Made by a program: the position numbers and the translations under genes. The notes under the pieces are model-generated. The model did not search any database, was not told the DNA's origin, and was given only the letters and a program-made list of their open reading frames with translations. Shown here in pieces: positions 8,147 to 16,019 of a stretch of DNA of 23,999 nt. How positions within the stretch are numbered: the stretch's first letter is position 1; every line of letters starts with the position of its first letter. Source of the DNA: a virus; IMG/VR virus record IMGVR_UViG_3300031669_000233, positions 1 through 23,999 of that record; one strand, given 5' to 3'.

Positions 8147-8161
8147 GTAACAATTTGTTAC
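8147..8161. promoter_or_regulatory. 15-bp palindrome GTAACAAWTTGTTAC, copy 2
   Basis: Reads GTAACAATTTGTTAC on the plus strand, a perfect 7+1+7 dyad. It lies 8 bp beyond the stop of the 60-residue basic gene and about 80 bp before the start at 8069. On the minus strand a TATAAC follows 6 bp later, which could be a -10 element. Confidence 0.75.
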
Positions 8162-8169
8162 CTCTCTTT

Positions 8170-8352
8170 TTACTTCTTACCTTTCTTATGCCCGTGGTAG
8201 TTTTTCTGCCCAGGGGCAGCTTGTGCAAGGCGGGCCATTTTACCAATAACTCCGCCAGGAACTCCCTGCGCCTTCATCTGAGCAGCACGGCCACCGTGAC
8301 CCAACTTGTTACTCTTTCCTTTAAAGGAACCAGCCTTCTTAATAGTGGCCAT
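8170..8352 (-). CDS. small, strongly basic protein of the head module
   Basis: 60 residues with 14 Lys/Arg, several His and Gly, and no Asp or Glu at all. It starts MATIKKAGSFKGKSNKLG and ends in HGHKKGKK. GAGGAG precedes the ATG. The gene directly follows the 87-residue gene in the major-capsid cluster. I recall near-identical small proteins in other phages at the same place, all without known function. The charge suggests contact with DNA or the inner capsid surface, but that is inference. Confidence 0.65.
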   Translation of the reverse strand: MATIKKAGSFKGKSNKLGHGGRAAQMKAQGVPGGVIGKMARLAQAAPGQKNYHGHKKGKK

Positions 8353-8362
8353 ACATTACTCC

Positions 8363-8626
8363 TCATTTACCTTCAGGACGTTTATGCAAACCCTTCTCGG
8401 TCAGAAGCGCCTTCAGGTCGTCAATGTGAAGGCAGTCGCACATACATGCCATGCACACTGGACCGCCAATCAGTGGCGCGATACTTCCGTTACAGTAATC
8501 ATTTCCCGGCGTCGCATCGAACAAGACACCAATGGTATTGATTGGATTGCTGTTGTGCCCACCATACCCCGCAAGTGATACAACGATGTCGCCATTCTTA
8601 GCCTCACGGCCATTACGATAATGCAT
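8363..8626 (-). CDS. conserved small phage protein, Cys-containing
   Basis: 87 residues starting MHYRNGREAKNGDIVV. A GNDYCNGSIAPL segment and a CMACMCDCLHIDDL segment (Cys at about 58, 61, 63 and 65) are the recognisable parts. The cysteine cluster might bind metal. I recall this family from many phages next to capsid genes, without an assigned role. An AGGAGGT ribosome site upstream is the best in the head module, suggesting high expression. It lies 12 bases after the capsid gene stop. Confidence 0.7.
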   Translation of the reverse strand: MHYRNGREAKNGDIVVSLAGYGGHNSNPINTIGVLFDATPGNDYCNGSIAPLIGGPVCMACMCDCLHIDDLKALLTEKGLHKRPEGK

Positions 8627-8638
8627 AACTACCTCCTA

Positions 8639-9556
8639 TTACGGACCATTGCTACCATAGATACCACGAGGATCGGTACAACCCAACGAGAAGCGCATAT
8701 AACTAGCCGCCAATGCATTCTTGGTATTGAAGTCATTGTCCTGAGCGAACTCAGGCTTAGCACGCCAGAAGAAGCGCATACCATTCGGCACATTAGTACG
8801 GACAAACCATGCACTCGGCTGCGTGAGGTAATGGTTCAACTTCACACCCTTCGGAAATGCCCCGGTGGACTTCAACACGTTAATGTTATTGTTCGCCGTA
8901 TCACTCTGAAGGACACTCTTGAGGATACGCTCCGCATTGTAATGTTCCTGCGGAGCAATATGCAGCGACTGACCCATGGCAGCAACACGCAACCCCTTAT
9001 CGGAGGTCATCTGCATGATCTGAATGCCGAGGTCTTCCAGTGCCGCCTCACTCAAATCAGCACCAGGAGTCAAGGCATTACTGAAAGTACCGCCGCTAAC
9101 CTGAACATGCGCATTACTAATCAGCGGCTGCCCATCGGCCATCACAAAGTAGCTAGACGAGAAGGCATTGTTGTAGATGAATGCCGACACATTCTCAATG
9201 GTCTGATTCATTGAAAACGCATTTGTCTTAGCACGCCTCGTTGCCACTTCCTTATAGAGGTTATCCATCAACTCCTCATGCGTTACGATGTAACCGAGAC
9301 CATACGCAATGTGCGTATAGCGGGTTACGTAACCTTGCTCCTCACCATCATACTCAACTGGTGCACCTTGACCCTTAACAGGAGCGAGGCCAAATCCAGT
9401 GACCTGCACATCTTCCTCATACGCCTTCTTTGAAGTCTCAACCTCGAAGAGATCCGTATACTCCACCGGATGCTCATTATACATCTGACCCCATACGGTA
9501 TGAACACCAGGCCATTGTAGTTTCGGGTGGGTACCAGTATTGATTACGCCTGCCAT
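8639..9556 (-). CDS. major capsid protein (HK97-fold type)
   Basis: 305 residues. The N-terminus (VINTGTHPKLQWPGVHTVWG), a YIVTHEELMDNLY segment near 90-102, a GQPLISNAHVQVSGGTFSN loop near 142-160 and a C-terminal NPNGMRFFWRAKPEF-like segment near 259-272 fit the HK97-fold capsid proteins related to the Mu gpT type. Length is usual for that family. The order scaffold, pre-capsid gene, companion, capsid supports it strongly. AGGAG precedes the ATG. No N-terminal prohead protease or delta-domain processing site is evident, in keeping with a separate scaffold gene. Confidence 0.85.
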   Translation of the reverse strand: MAGVINTGTHPKLQWPGVHTVWGQMYNEHPVEYTDLFEVETSKKAYEEDVQVTGFGLAPVKGQGAPVEYDGEEQGYVTRYTHIAYGLGYIVTHEELMDNLYKEVATRRAKTNAFSMNQTIENVSAFIYNNAFSSSYFVMADGQPLISNAHVQVSGGTFSNALTPGADLSEAALEDLGIQIMQMTSDKGLRVAAMGQSLHIAPQEHYNAERILKSVLQSDTANNNINVLKSTGAFPKGVKLNHYLTQPSAWFVRTNVPNGMRFFWRAKPEFAQDNDFNTKNALAASYMRFSLGCTDPRGIYGSNGP

Positions 9557-9568
9557 ATTATTCTCCTA

Positions 9569-10171
9569 TTAGACGCCAGCAGTGCCGGCAGACAGTTCGT
9601 GTGCGTTGATCTTAACAAGCCACTTGGCATTCGCACCGAAGGCATTGTCAGATGTACGATCCAACCCAAGCAGACGAACTTGCAGGGTACTGGTTGTGGC
9701 AGGCGTTGCATCCGTAACACTTGCCAACTGCCAACCGGAACTGAAACCATTATTCGTTCCGAGGAACAGAACCTGGTTTAGACCAATCTCTGTGGCGGCC
9801 AACTGTGTACCATTGGCATGTTCCTGAACCTTAAAGATCAGGTCAGGACTATCTGCAACAATAGCATACCAATCAGTTGCCTGAGCGGCAGCAGGTCGCA
9901 CCGTGCTGTTCAAATTGAGTGGATTAAAAATACCACTCTCCGAAGTACCGAGGCCCATAACGACACCACGGATCGGACCCGTTGCAGCAGCGAGAGTAAT
10001 ACCAGGTACACCATTCGCATCACCGCTGCCACTACTAATAACCGGATCACCAATGGCGAATCCGTTAGTGTCGGCAGCTGCGATTTGATAGATGTTACCC
10101 TGGCCGTTATACGGCGCCCCAGTCAGATGTTTGACGGGGGATAGACCATTAGGGCGAGATACATTTGCCAT
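9569..10171 (-). CDS. capsid companion / decoration-type protein
   Basis: 200 residues beginning MANVSRPNGLSPVKHLTGAP, with NIYQIAAADTNGFAIGDPV and GPIRGVVMGLG segments. This is the pattern of the beta-rich protein found beside the major capsid gene in many podovirus-like phages, usually annotated as a structural or head protein and perhaps a cement protein. No enzyme motif. The gap to the capsid gene is 12 bp and both must be made in quantity. Ribosome site GGGAAA is modest. Confidence 0.65.
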   Translation of the reverse strand: MANVSRPNGLSPVKHLTGAPYNGQGNIYQIAAADTNGFAIGDPVISSGSGDANGVPGITLAAATGPIRGVVMGLGTSESGIFNPLNLNSTVRPAAAQATDWYAIVADSPDLIFKVQEHANGTQLAATEIGLNQVLFLGTNNGFSSGWQLASVTDATPATTSTLQVRLLGLDRTSDNAFGANAKWLVKINAHELSAGTAGV

Positions 10172-10183
10172 AGAGGTTTCCCA

Positions 10184-10681
10184 TTATGATTTACGAGTGA
10201 ATAGGCTGTTCTTACCAGTTCTTTTATCAATGTAACGTTGCTTCCTGTCCTCGCCTGACTCACCTGAACTATCACTACCTATGGTACCACCTTTCAATGT
10301 ATTCGCAAGGGCATCTGACCGCTTGTCTAGCAAACTCTGTGCGTATTCAAAAATTTCATCGGGGCATTCCATGAGGTACATCCGTGAAGGACCCTCTCCA
10401 CTACCAATACTCACACGGGAACCCATGTCACCATTACCACTATCCTTACTATCACCTGCAAGGTCGAAATTATTAATATCAACATCGTCGGCATCTACGA
10501 AACGATAACCTGCCTGAACTGCCTGACCTAGCCGTGCTGGAACTCCCCGAAACCAATGCCTATGCCAACCCGGCTTCTCCGGGACTTCCATACGCAAGGT
10601 ACCGCCTGTCATCGGCTTATATCCCTTCGGAAGTGAGAGGGGAGTATTAGCGGGATTCGACTTCTCTTTCTGCACGGCCAT
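10184..10681 (-). CDS. conserved pre-capsid protein of unknown function
   Basis: 165 residues. The N-terminal segment LPKGYKPMTGGTLRMEVPEK is followed by PGWHRHWFRGVPARLGQAVQ, GYRFVDADDVD, DMGSRVSIGSGEG and RMYLMECP. I recall this exact order in proteins encoded between scaffold and major capsid genes in many phages. The C-terminal 60 residues are helical and charged (EYAQSLLDKRSDAL, then EDRKQRYIDKRTGK). It is probably a virion or assembly factor, with no proven activity known to me. The start is two bases after the scaffold stop with GAGGG upstream. Confidence 0.65.
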   Translation of the reverse strand: MAVQKEKSNPANTPLSLPKGYKPMTGGTLRMEVPEKPGWHRHWFRGVPARLGQAVQAGYRFVDADDVDINNFDLAGDSKDSGNGDMGSRVSIGSGEGPSRMYLMECPDEIFEYAQSLLDKRSDALANTLKGGTIGSDSSGESGEDRKQRYIDKRTGKNSLFTRKS

Positions 10682-10683
10682 GA

Positions 10684-11550
10684 TTAACCCTCATTCTCTT
10701 TGTAAAGATTATAGAAATGGTTTTCCCATTCCTTTACGGTCTTGAACATCTTGCCGGGACCAACAAAGTTATCATTGTCCTCATGGCAGACATCCCTTGC
10801 CTCCTTCGAGAGTGAGGCGAAACCACCATTACCTTGGTTGGTTCCATTCGTGCCACCTTCAACCTTACTAACCTGCCTTCCCCCCTTACCTTCCACCTCC
10901 TCAAGAATCTTGAGGCATTTATCCATGAAGGCCCTGCCGCTTGACTTCTCACCATCATCACGAAGGTCTGCACCGATCTTAATCAAAGCCCTTGTACGCT
11001 TACGATTAGTTACATCGGCATCATCACCGAACCAATCATTCTCCTCATTCCATGCGATGAACTCGGGGTCAAGGCCATTGACCTTCCCTTTATCTTCCTT
11101 GTCCTCAACTGCAAGTTCTTTGCTATCCTTGACCGCAGACTTAAGTTCATCCAGCTTATCGAGGACCTCCAGTTCGGCATCCACATCGCCAACCTCCTTG
11201 GCTGCCTTCAACTCTGCCCGCAATTGTGTCCTTGCCTCGGCTACCTTCTGTGCGGTACTTTCCGTGTAGGACTTCTGCAAGGCCTTGATGGCTGTTTGAG
11301 AGGTTTCTACGGCTTTCTTAAGACTAGCAACTTCGCTGTCCCTTGTCAACAGTTCCGCTTTCAATTTCTTCACTGTTGCCTGAACAATTGGAAGGATGTG
11401 TTCTCCCCTCTCTACGAATTCATCAGCATCCCGCCAATTCTTAGGGTCACTCTTATATTCATCCTTCGGTACCCACCCCATCTCTTTGGCCTTGGAGATT
11501 ACTTCTTCCGAAGGACCAGTACCTTCACCATTCTCGATTTCATCAGTCAT
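10684..11550 (-). CDS. head scaffolding protein
   Basis: 288 residues, highly charged. The N-terminal GWVPKDEYKSDPKNWRDADE and FVERGEHILPIV motif is characteristic of phage scaffold proteins. Residues 55-155 are a long coiled coil rich in Ala, Lys, Glu and Leu (KKLKAELLTRDSEVASLKKA and on). Residues 160-230 are Asp/Glu-rich, then a Gly/Asn linker leads to a basic, aromatic C-terminal tail (KMFKTVKEWENHFYNLYKE) suited to capsid binding. It lies just upstream of the pre-capsid and capsid genes. The ATG overlaps the preceding stop as ATGA, with AAGGAAA upstream. Confidence 0.75.
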   Translation of the reverse strand: MTDEIENGEGTGPSEEVISKAKEMGWVPKDEYKSDPKNWRDADEFVERGEHILPIVQATVKKLKAELLTRDSEVASLKKAVETSQTAIKALQKSYTESTAQKVAEARTQLRAELKAAKEVGDVDAELEVLDKLDELKSAVKDSKELAVEDKEDKGKVNGLDPEFIAWNEENDWFGDDADVTNRKRTRALIKIGADLRDDGEKSSGRAFMDKCLKILEEVEGKGGRQVSKVEGGTNGTNQGNGGFASLSKEARDVCHEDNDNFVGPGKMFKTVKEWENHFYNLYKENEG

Positions 11551-11957
11551 ACAATATTTCCTTTCTCAAATGCTACACGAATATAGGCTACTTTATTAGA
11601 AGGTTTATATTTATAATTATTAGTCGTATAAGGGTTATCCTGCTCATAGGTACTTACCTCTTCCCAAATCTCCAGATTATTTCTAATATATACCTGACTA
11701 GTATTAAAAGATTTTGCTAATGAGCTAATTGCTTTTAAGGTAATATTGACAAGGGTATCAGTAGGAATATCATTCCCGCAAAAAGTCCCCACAGATCCCT
11801 CCTCCTTTAAATTACCATTAAAAATTGTAACATACTTAGGTCCCTTTGGATAGGCATAAGAGGTTGGAAATCCTTGGGCAGCCTCAATACCGTAAGACTG
11901 AAGTAATATATTAATTACTTCAGGTATAGTAACTACCTTAACTAACTTATTAGACAT
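11547..11957 (-). CDS. hypothetical protein between co-chaperonin and scaffold
   Basis: 136 residues, Asn/Lys/Tyr-rich and noticeably more AT-rich than the neighbouring scaffold gene. Segments VVTIPEVINILLQSYGIEAA, YPKGPKYVTIFNGNLKE and NPYTTNNYKYKPSNKVAYIR are visible. No known motif was recognised. A GAGGAG ribosome site, formed by the end of the GroES-like gene, lies upstream, and the stop overlaps the scaffold start. The location suggests a head-assembly or accessory gene. The composition suggests it may have been acquired separately. Confidence 0.6.
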   Translation of the reverse strand: MSNKLVKVVTIPEVINILLQSYGIEAAQGFPTSYAYPKGPKYVTIFNGNLKEEGSVGTFCGNDIPTDTLVNITLKAISSLAKSFNTSQVYIRNNLEIWEEVSTYEQDNPYTTNNYKYKPSNKVAYIRVAFEKGNIV

Positions 11958-11960
11958 ACC

Positions 11961-12266
11961 TTACTCCTCAATTCCTGCAAAAATATCACGGTCATTTACA
12001 AAACGATACTGTTCTTTGTCCTTCACACCTGTTGCCATGTAGCCAGCGTAGGCGCTAATCAATACGTGTTCACCAATGGAGGCACGAGGAACATCCTCCT
12101 CCTTCCAACACATTGGGCCGATATCAATAACAATCGCCCTCTGTTCAACGGTCTGCATGTTTGCCTTCACACTATCGGGAATGATAATTGTTCCCTGTGC
12201 AACTGTAGGTTCATAGGGCTTAACCAACACGGCACGTCCCTTCGGAATCAATCCACTATTGTTCAT
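11961..12266 (-). CDS. GroES-like co-chaperonin (Cpn10 fold)
   Basis: 101 residues with the order of a Cpn10 domain: GRAVLVKPYEPTVAQGTIIIPDS gives the first strands and the start of the mobile loop, then QRAIVIDIGP, CWKEEDVPRASIGEHVLIS and AGYMATGVKDKEQYRFVNDRDIFA complete the barrel. Length equals that of GroES (about 97). The likely role is to partner with the host GroEL 60-kDa chaperonin to fold the capsid protein, as T4 gp31 does. Its place between portal and scaffold fits this. Residues 22-40 form the likely mobile loop, including an III hydrophobic stretch. GGAGGGAAGGG precedes the ATG, which overlaps the upstream stop (ATGA). Confidence 0.75.
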   Translation of the reverse strand: MNNSGLIPKGRAVLVKPYEPTVAQGTIIIPDSVKANMQTVEQRAIVIDIGPMCWKEEDVPRASIGEHVLISAYAGYMATGVKDKEQYRFVNDRDIFAGIEE

Positions 12267-12520
12267 TCCCTTCCCTCCAATTCCACATAGTCAACGCCTA
12301 GAAGATCCCGCATTGCATTGCAGTAACCTGTGGCACCTGCATTCTTCACTAGCATTTCAGTTGTGAAGGCAGCACTCAGGCCTCCATCAGCCCATTGCTC
12401 CATTAGTTTACTGCGCTGCCGGGTTGCCCATTCCATTAGCATTTCCGTCACCGGATGGTCCTTCCAACTGAGGAAGAGTTCCTTGTCCGCCTGTTCCATC
12501 TTGTCCTGTAGTGTTGTCAT
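12263..12520 (-). CDS. small helical protein overlapping the portal gene
   Basis: 85 residues, amphipathic and helical throughout (DKMEQADKELFLSWKDHPVT, EMLMEWATRQRSKLMEQW). The first 38 codons or so overlap the end of the portal gene in another frame, a 113-bp overlap. The composition is normal for a real protein, whereas the overlapping portal tail is a Gly/Asn/Gln spacer. The WKDHPVT segment recalls small phage proteins next to portal genes with unknown function. A later ATG at 12403, just past the portal stop, is possible but leaves only 46 residues and discards the conserved-looking part. Possibly a portal or scaffold partner; unproven. Confidence 0.65.
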   Translation of the reverse strand: MTTLQDKMEQADKELFLSWKDHPVTEMLMEWATRQRSKLMEQWADGGLSAAFTTEMLVKNAGATGYCNAMRDLLGVDYVELEGRE

Positions 12521-14507
12521 TTTCGCCTACCTGTTGTGCTTGTTGAGTTATGGAATCATTCATCATCTTTAACGCGTCGATCTTTGCCTTGAACTCCTCA
12601 ATGTTCGCTGTTGCTCCTATGCCACCTGCTTGCTGCTGCGCCAATGCTGCCTGTGCATATAGGCTTATAATCTTCGCCTCATTCAAACGGCGCTGCTCAA
12701 ACAAGGAAGACATATATTGCAACTTCTTCCATTGGAGGTTTGCCATTGCCACCTGCACCTTCAACTGCTCGATCTGTACTTTCTCGGTGAGGGGTGGTGG
12801 CATCTTCTTTGCAAGGCCGAGGTATACCTTATCAATGTTCGGTATTCTCATTGCCTTCAAATAATACTTATTAACCTCGTCTGGGTTGTACAGGAGGTTT
12901 CCATTCGCAACTTGCATCAATGCGGAGGCTTGCTTGAATCGTGCCTGGTCACTCATTACATTTGGATCGGCGACAGGCACAACAGAACTACTATCGCCAA
13001 GGTAATCAGCACGACTGATGTATGTATCACCGCCAGCGAAGTAAGTCTTGCCTGCCGGAAGATGAATGGCATTGAGAATATATAGCTTCTTATACTCCTG
13101 CTTCATCGACCTCCAGATACGCTTGAAGATTGCGGCATATACTTTCTGCCCCTGCTCAATCATCGTCTGACTTGTTTGTGCGGGTGTATTCTGTCCTGGA
13201 TTCCCTCCCGTACTAATATCCACAGCACCACTGATTTTCTCCGTGTAGTTAATCAACAAGGAGAGAAGTTGGAACATTACATTGGAGGGTTCTCGCACGG
13301 GGAGAGGTATGACAGATTTACGCAGATCGTCCCCGGTGCTATCAACTCGATTCCACTCGAACGGGGAAAAGTTATACGTACCTCCCCTGATTTTTGCGCC
13401 ACGACCGAGAAATCCCCCCGCAGTGTTACTGATAGTTCCGGAGTCGAACAATTGGTTGACGGCACTATTAACAGATTCATTGAGGGGTCCCAGGAGTACA
13501 CCGTACCCAATATCCATGATGCTGCCATCGGCAGAGGGGATGAAGGGGATTTTTGTGAAGTATTCGTGCGCCTGTATGCGGATGATTTCACCGCTCGGGG
13601 ACTTCTCAACATCCCTCTCGGAGTCAGCACGAGCAACTATACGTAGGACGCAATGGGTACTATTCTCGATTGTTACGATGTAGGGTTCTGCATAACCATC
13701 ACCATCGAGGTCGAGTGTGCGGTGTTGTTCAAGGGCAAGAAATGGGGTACGTGTATCCGGTTGAGGTTGTTCCATGCCGGAACGATTATCAATCTCTACA
13801 CTCTCCTCCGTCTGAGGGATGGCAGGTGCAACATCCTCGTACCATTCTTCCTCCCTTACATCCCTGTATACACCCGACAAGATACGACTGTGTATTGTAT
13901 TGCGGGACATTGGAATCAAATGTGTCTTGGTATAATCCTCAACATTCTTTGCCCAGTAATTAATGACAAGGTCCCTTGCAAGGACAAGATCACTTTCATT
14001 CCTTCCCTTATCGCCGCTGAAGTAAGTCTTCTTCCAGGCAGTTCCAACGATTGGTACATTAAGGAGGGCACGGTCTGTTTGTTCCTCCCAATCCTCATCC
14101 TGCTCCAGCAGTTGCCAACTCATGTGCGTTGATATGCGTTCGGAGCGTGCCGTCTTTGAACCATCTGGATCGGGACCAATAACACGGGACTGCACAACAC
14201 TTGTACCATCTACAATGTCAGGATAGGCACGACTATGGAATTGCAGTGCTGCGATGGTAATAAGAGGGAAGGCAATGTTACTACAACCAGGCCAAGGGAA
14301 ACTCTTGTCCTTTTGAATCTGCATGGCGAGGTCCATGCCAGCCGAGTTGCGCTGCAACCAATGAACACGAGATTGCACGTCGGATTGATAATCCTGCCAC
14401 ACAAGATCACCAATCTTTCGAAGGTCATCCTCCGTGAACTTATCGCAGAGGTTGGGGGAATCAATTGTATCTTTGTCAAATGTTATCTTATTATCAAGGT
14501 CTAGCAT
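12408..14507 (-). CDS. portal protein
   Basis: 699 residues, the size of P22-type portals (725). Recognisable parts are FPWPGCSNIAFPLITIAALQ near 71-90 (entry to the wing domain), an EYFTKIPFIPSADGS segment near residue 325, a YGVLLGPLNESVNSAVNQLF stretch, then INYTEKISGAVDISTGGNPG and the following NTPAQTSQTMIEQGQKVYAA, typical of this portal group. The stem-crown helices follow. The C-terminal tail after about 655 is a Gly/Asn/Gln spacer that overlaps the next gene. The dodecamer sits at one capsid vertex and passes DNA from the terminase. AAAGGG precedes the ATG. It follows TerL with a 48-bp gap holding a 15-bp palindrome, so it may begin a separate unit. Confidence 0.88.
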   Translation of the reverse strand: MLDLDNKITFDKDTIDSPNLCDKFTEDDLRKIGDLVWQDYQSDVQSRVHWLQRNSAGMDLAMQIQKDKSFPWPGCSNIAFPLITIAALQFHSRAYPDIVDGTSVVQSRVIGPDPDGSKTARSERISTHMSWQLLEQDEDWEEQTDRALLNVPIVGTAWKKTYFSGDKGRNESDLVLARDLVINYWAKNVEDYTKTHLIPMSRNTIHSRILSGVYRDVREEEWYEDVAPAIPQTEESVEIDNRSGMEQPQPDTRTPFLALEQHRTLDLDGDGYAEPYIVTIENSTHCVLRIVARADSERDVEKSPSGEIIRIQAHEYFTKIPFIPSADGSIMDIGYGVLLGPLNESVNSAVNQLFDSGTISNTAGGFLGRGAKIRGGTYNFSPFEWNRVDSTGDDLRKSVIPLPVREPSNVMFQLLSLLINYTEKISGAVDISTGGNPGQNTPAQTSQTMIEQGQKVYAAIFKRIWRSMKQEYKKLYILNAIHLPAGKTYFAGGDTYISRADYLGDSSSVVPVADPNVMSDQARFKQASALMQVANGNLLYNPDEVNKYYLKAMRIPNIDKVYLGLAKKMPPPLTEKVQIEQLKVQVAMANLQWKKLQYMSSLFEQRRLNEAKIISLYAQAALAQQQAGGIGATANIEEFKAKIDALKMMNDSITQQAQQVGENDNTTGQDGTGGQGTLPQLEGPSGDGNANGMGNPAAQ

Positions 14508-14535
14508 TTGCTTACCCTTTATTATAATGCATGAC

Positions 14536-14550
14536 GTAACAATTTGTTAC
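14536..14550. promoter_or_regulatory. 15-bp palindrome GTAACAAWTTGTTAC, copy 3
   Basis: Perfect GTAACAATTTGTTAC between terminase and portal genes, 5 bp after the terminase stop and 28 bp upstream of the portal ATG. On the minus strand TATAAT follows 9 bp later (plus coordinates 14521-14526). If that were a -10 box, the transcript would start almost at the portal ribosome site, so its promoter role is doubtful. Confidence 0.75.
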
Positions 14551-14555
14551 GGGTA

Positions 14556-16019
14556 TTAGTATCCAGTATGCCTGTTACGCCCAACTGCATTTTCTCTATA
14601 GTATTGATTTTCTTCCTCCTCCAACTCATCTATCTCCTCGAAATCTTCCTCCTCAAGGGATCCCATATTCTCAAGGCCAATGCAGAGAGTTGCCGTGCTA
14701 TCAAATTGATCATCTAACTTAGCTTGCTTACCGCCGGTAAATTTAAGATTCTCATCCTTGTAAGAAGAAAACCAAGAACCATCAACATCAAAGCGTACAA
14801 GTCCTGACTTCAGTCTCTTTTGATAAGGTCTACCTCGAACTGCCTTATCTTTTACTGGATTAAGGATTTCAAAATTTAGATATATATCGCGGGCCTGCAT
14901 TTCATTACGAATCATAGGCCAAACGCTATTCCAGATAATACCTCCCTCAACAAACCACATCTGCGGATGCCATCGGGACTCCATCATAAACATTTCTTCA
15001 ATCCACTCATCTGTTCCCCACCTACCAACCCTACTATCTACAACATGGAGGAGATTATTTATATCTTTACCCCCAGCGGTAAAGGAGGTTCTATTAGCAA
15101 GGTCAGCCTTGGAGACAGCAAAGTCGCAACCGATATAATACAGTTTTTCAGAGTCTTTGTCATCCTCTGACATAGGAATAAAATACTCGGACTTAAGATA
15201 GGCATCAGCCATGTCCTGCGGATCATTTAGGAATTCCTGAGCGTAACCGCCTGGGTCACCATCTTCCTCAAATTCTTCCTGCTTGTCCCGTAGCTGAGCG
15301 GCAGTCCACCTTTCCGGCCACAGTATATTCGAGAAGTCATCGTAGGATTGATGTGCCTTGTAGAATAGGAAATGCCACTTCTTATTCTTCAGGAGTCGAG
15401 ATAGTAAACTATCTTCATGTAGGATAGTTCCGTGAACCCGTATCTTACCACTCTTACTGAGCGCCTGCTTACAGGCACGAAAGAACCACCTCCTGAATTT
15501 CTCCCTTCTCTCCTTAGATTCAACCTGCTCATCGTCCTCCATGTCATCACAGACAATCAAATTAGGACGTTTACCGTTCCACAGAGCACCACGAATCTTT
15601 TGTTCCGATCCCCTTGCATTAATACGAAATCGGTGTCCGTCATCACACACCACAATGATTTCAGTCTTTGCATCGCTCTCGAATCCTACAATGCCAAACT
15701 CTTCCCGCAGATCGGTGTTGGTATGCAACTCCTCACTAATGTTAGAGAGTTGCTCACTTGCCTTTGGTTCTGTACTACCGATTAAGATAACATAGTCAGA
15801 GGTACGAAAACACACCTCCGCCATTATGTAATCGAATGTAAGACCCGTCGATTTAGCATGATCGCGGGGCGCAACGCAGCCACACGAATCATAATCACTC
15901 GTGTAGAGTTTCCATGCCTCCCTATGGAATGGCGGTGTTGGCATAGCATTGTCATACCTCGGAGAGAGGAATGTACCTGCGAATGCCTCCACCAACTCAG
16001 AAGTAAGTTTTACTGCCAT
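14556..16019 (-). CDS. terminase large subunit
   Basis: 487 residues in the usual two-domain order. ATPase: Walker A variant VAPRDHAKST at 49-58, Walker B LIVCDD at 154-159 followed by the acidic catalytic stretch MEDDE, and a motif III-like GTIL at 197-200. Nuclease: Asp299 in GCDFAVSK, Glu358 in WFVEGG and Asp440 (or Asp437) in DDQFDSTA form the acidic triad. The C-terminus ends in a Glu-rich tail (455-470). It pumps DNA through the portal and cuts it. The start overlaps the upstream gene by 10 bp; GGGAAG precedes the ATG. All key residues look intact. Confidence 0.92.
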   Translation of the reverse strand: MAVKLTSELVEAFAGTFLSPRYDNAMPTPPFHREAWKLYTSDYDSCGCVAPRDHAKSTGLTFDYIMAEVCFRTSDYVILIGSTEPKASEQLSNISEELHTNTDLREEFGIVGFESDAKTEIIVVCDDGHRFRINARGSEQKIRGALWNGKRPNLIVCDDMEDDEQVESKERREKFRRWFFRACKQALSKSGKIRVHGTILHEDSLLSRLLKNKKWHFLFYKAHQSYDDFSNILWPERWTAAQLRDKQEEFEEDGDPGGYAQEFLNDPQDMADAYLKSEYFIPMSEDDKDSEKLYYIGCDFAVSKADLANRTSFTAGGKDINNLLHVVDSRVGRWGTDEWIEEMFMMESRWHPQMWFVEGGIIWNSVWPMIRNEMQARDIYLNFEILNPVKDKAVRGRPYQKRLKSGLVRFDVDGSWFSSYKDENLKFTGGKQAKLDDQFDSTATLCIGLENMGSLEEEDFEEIDELEEEENQYYRENAVGRNRHTGY

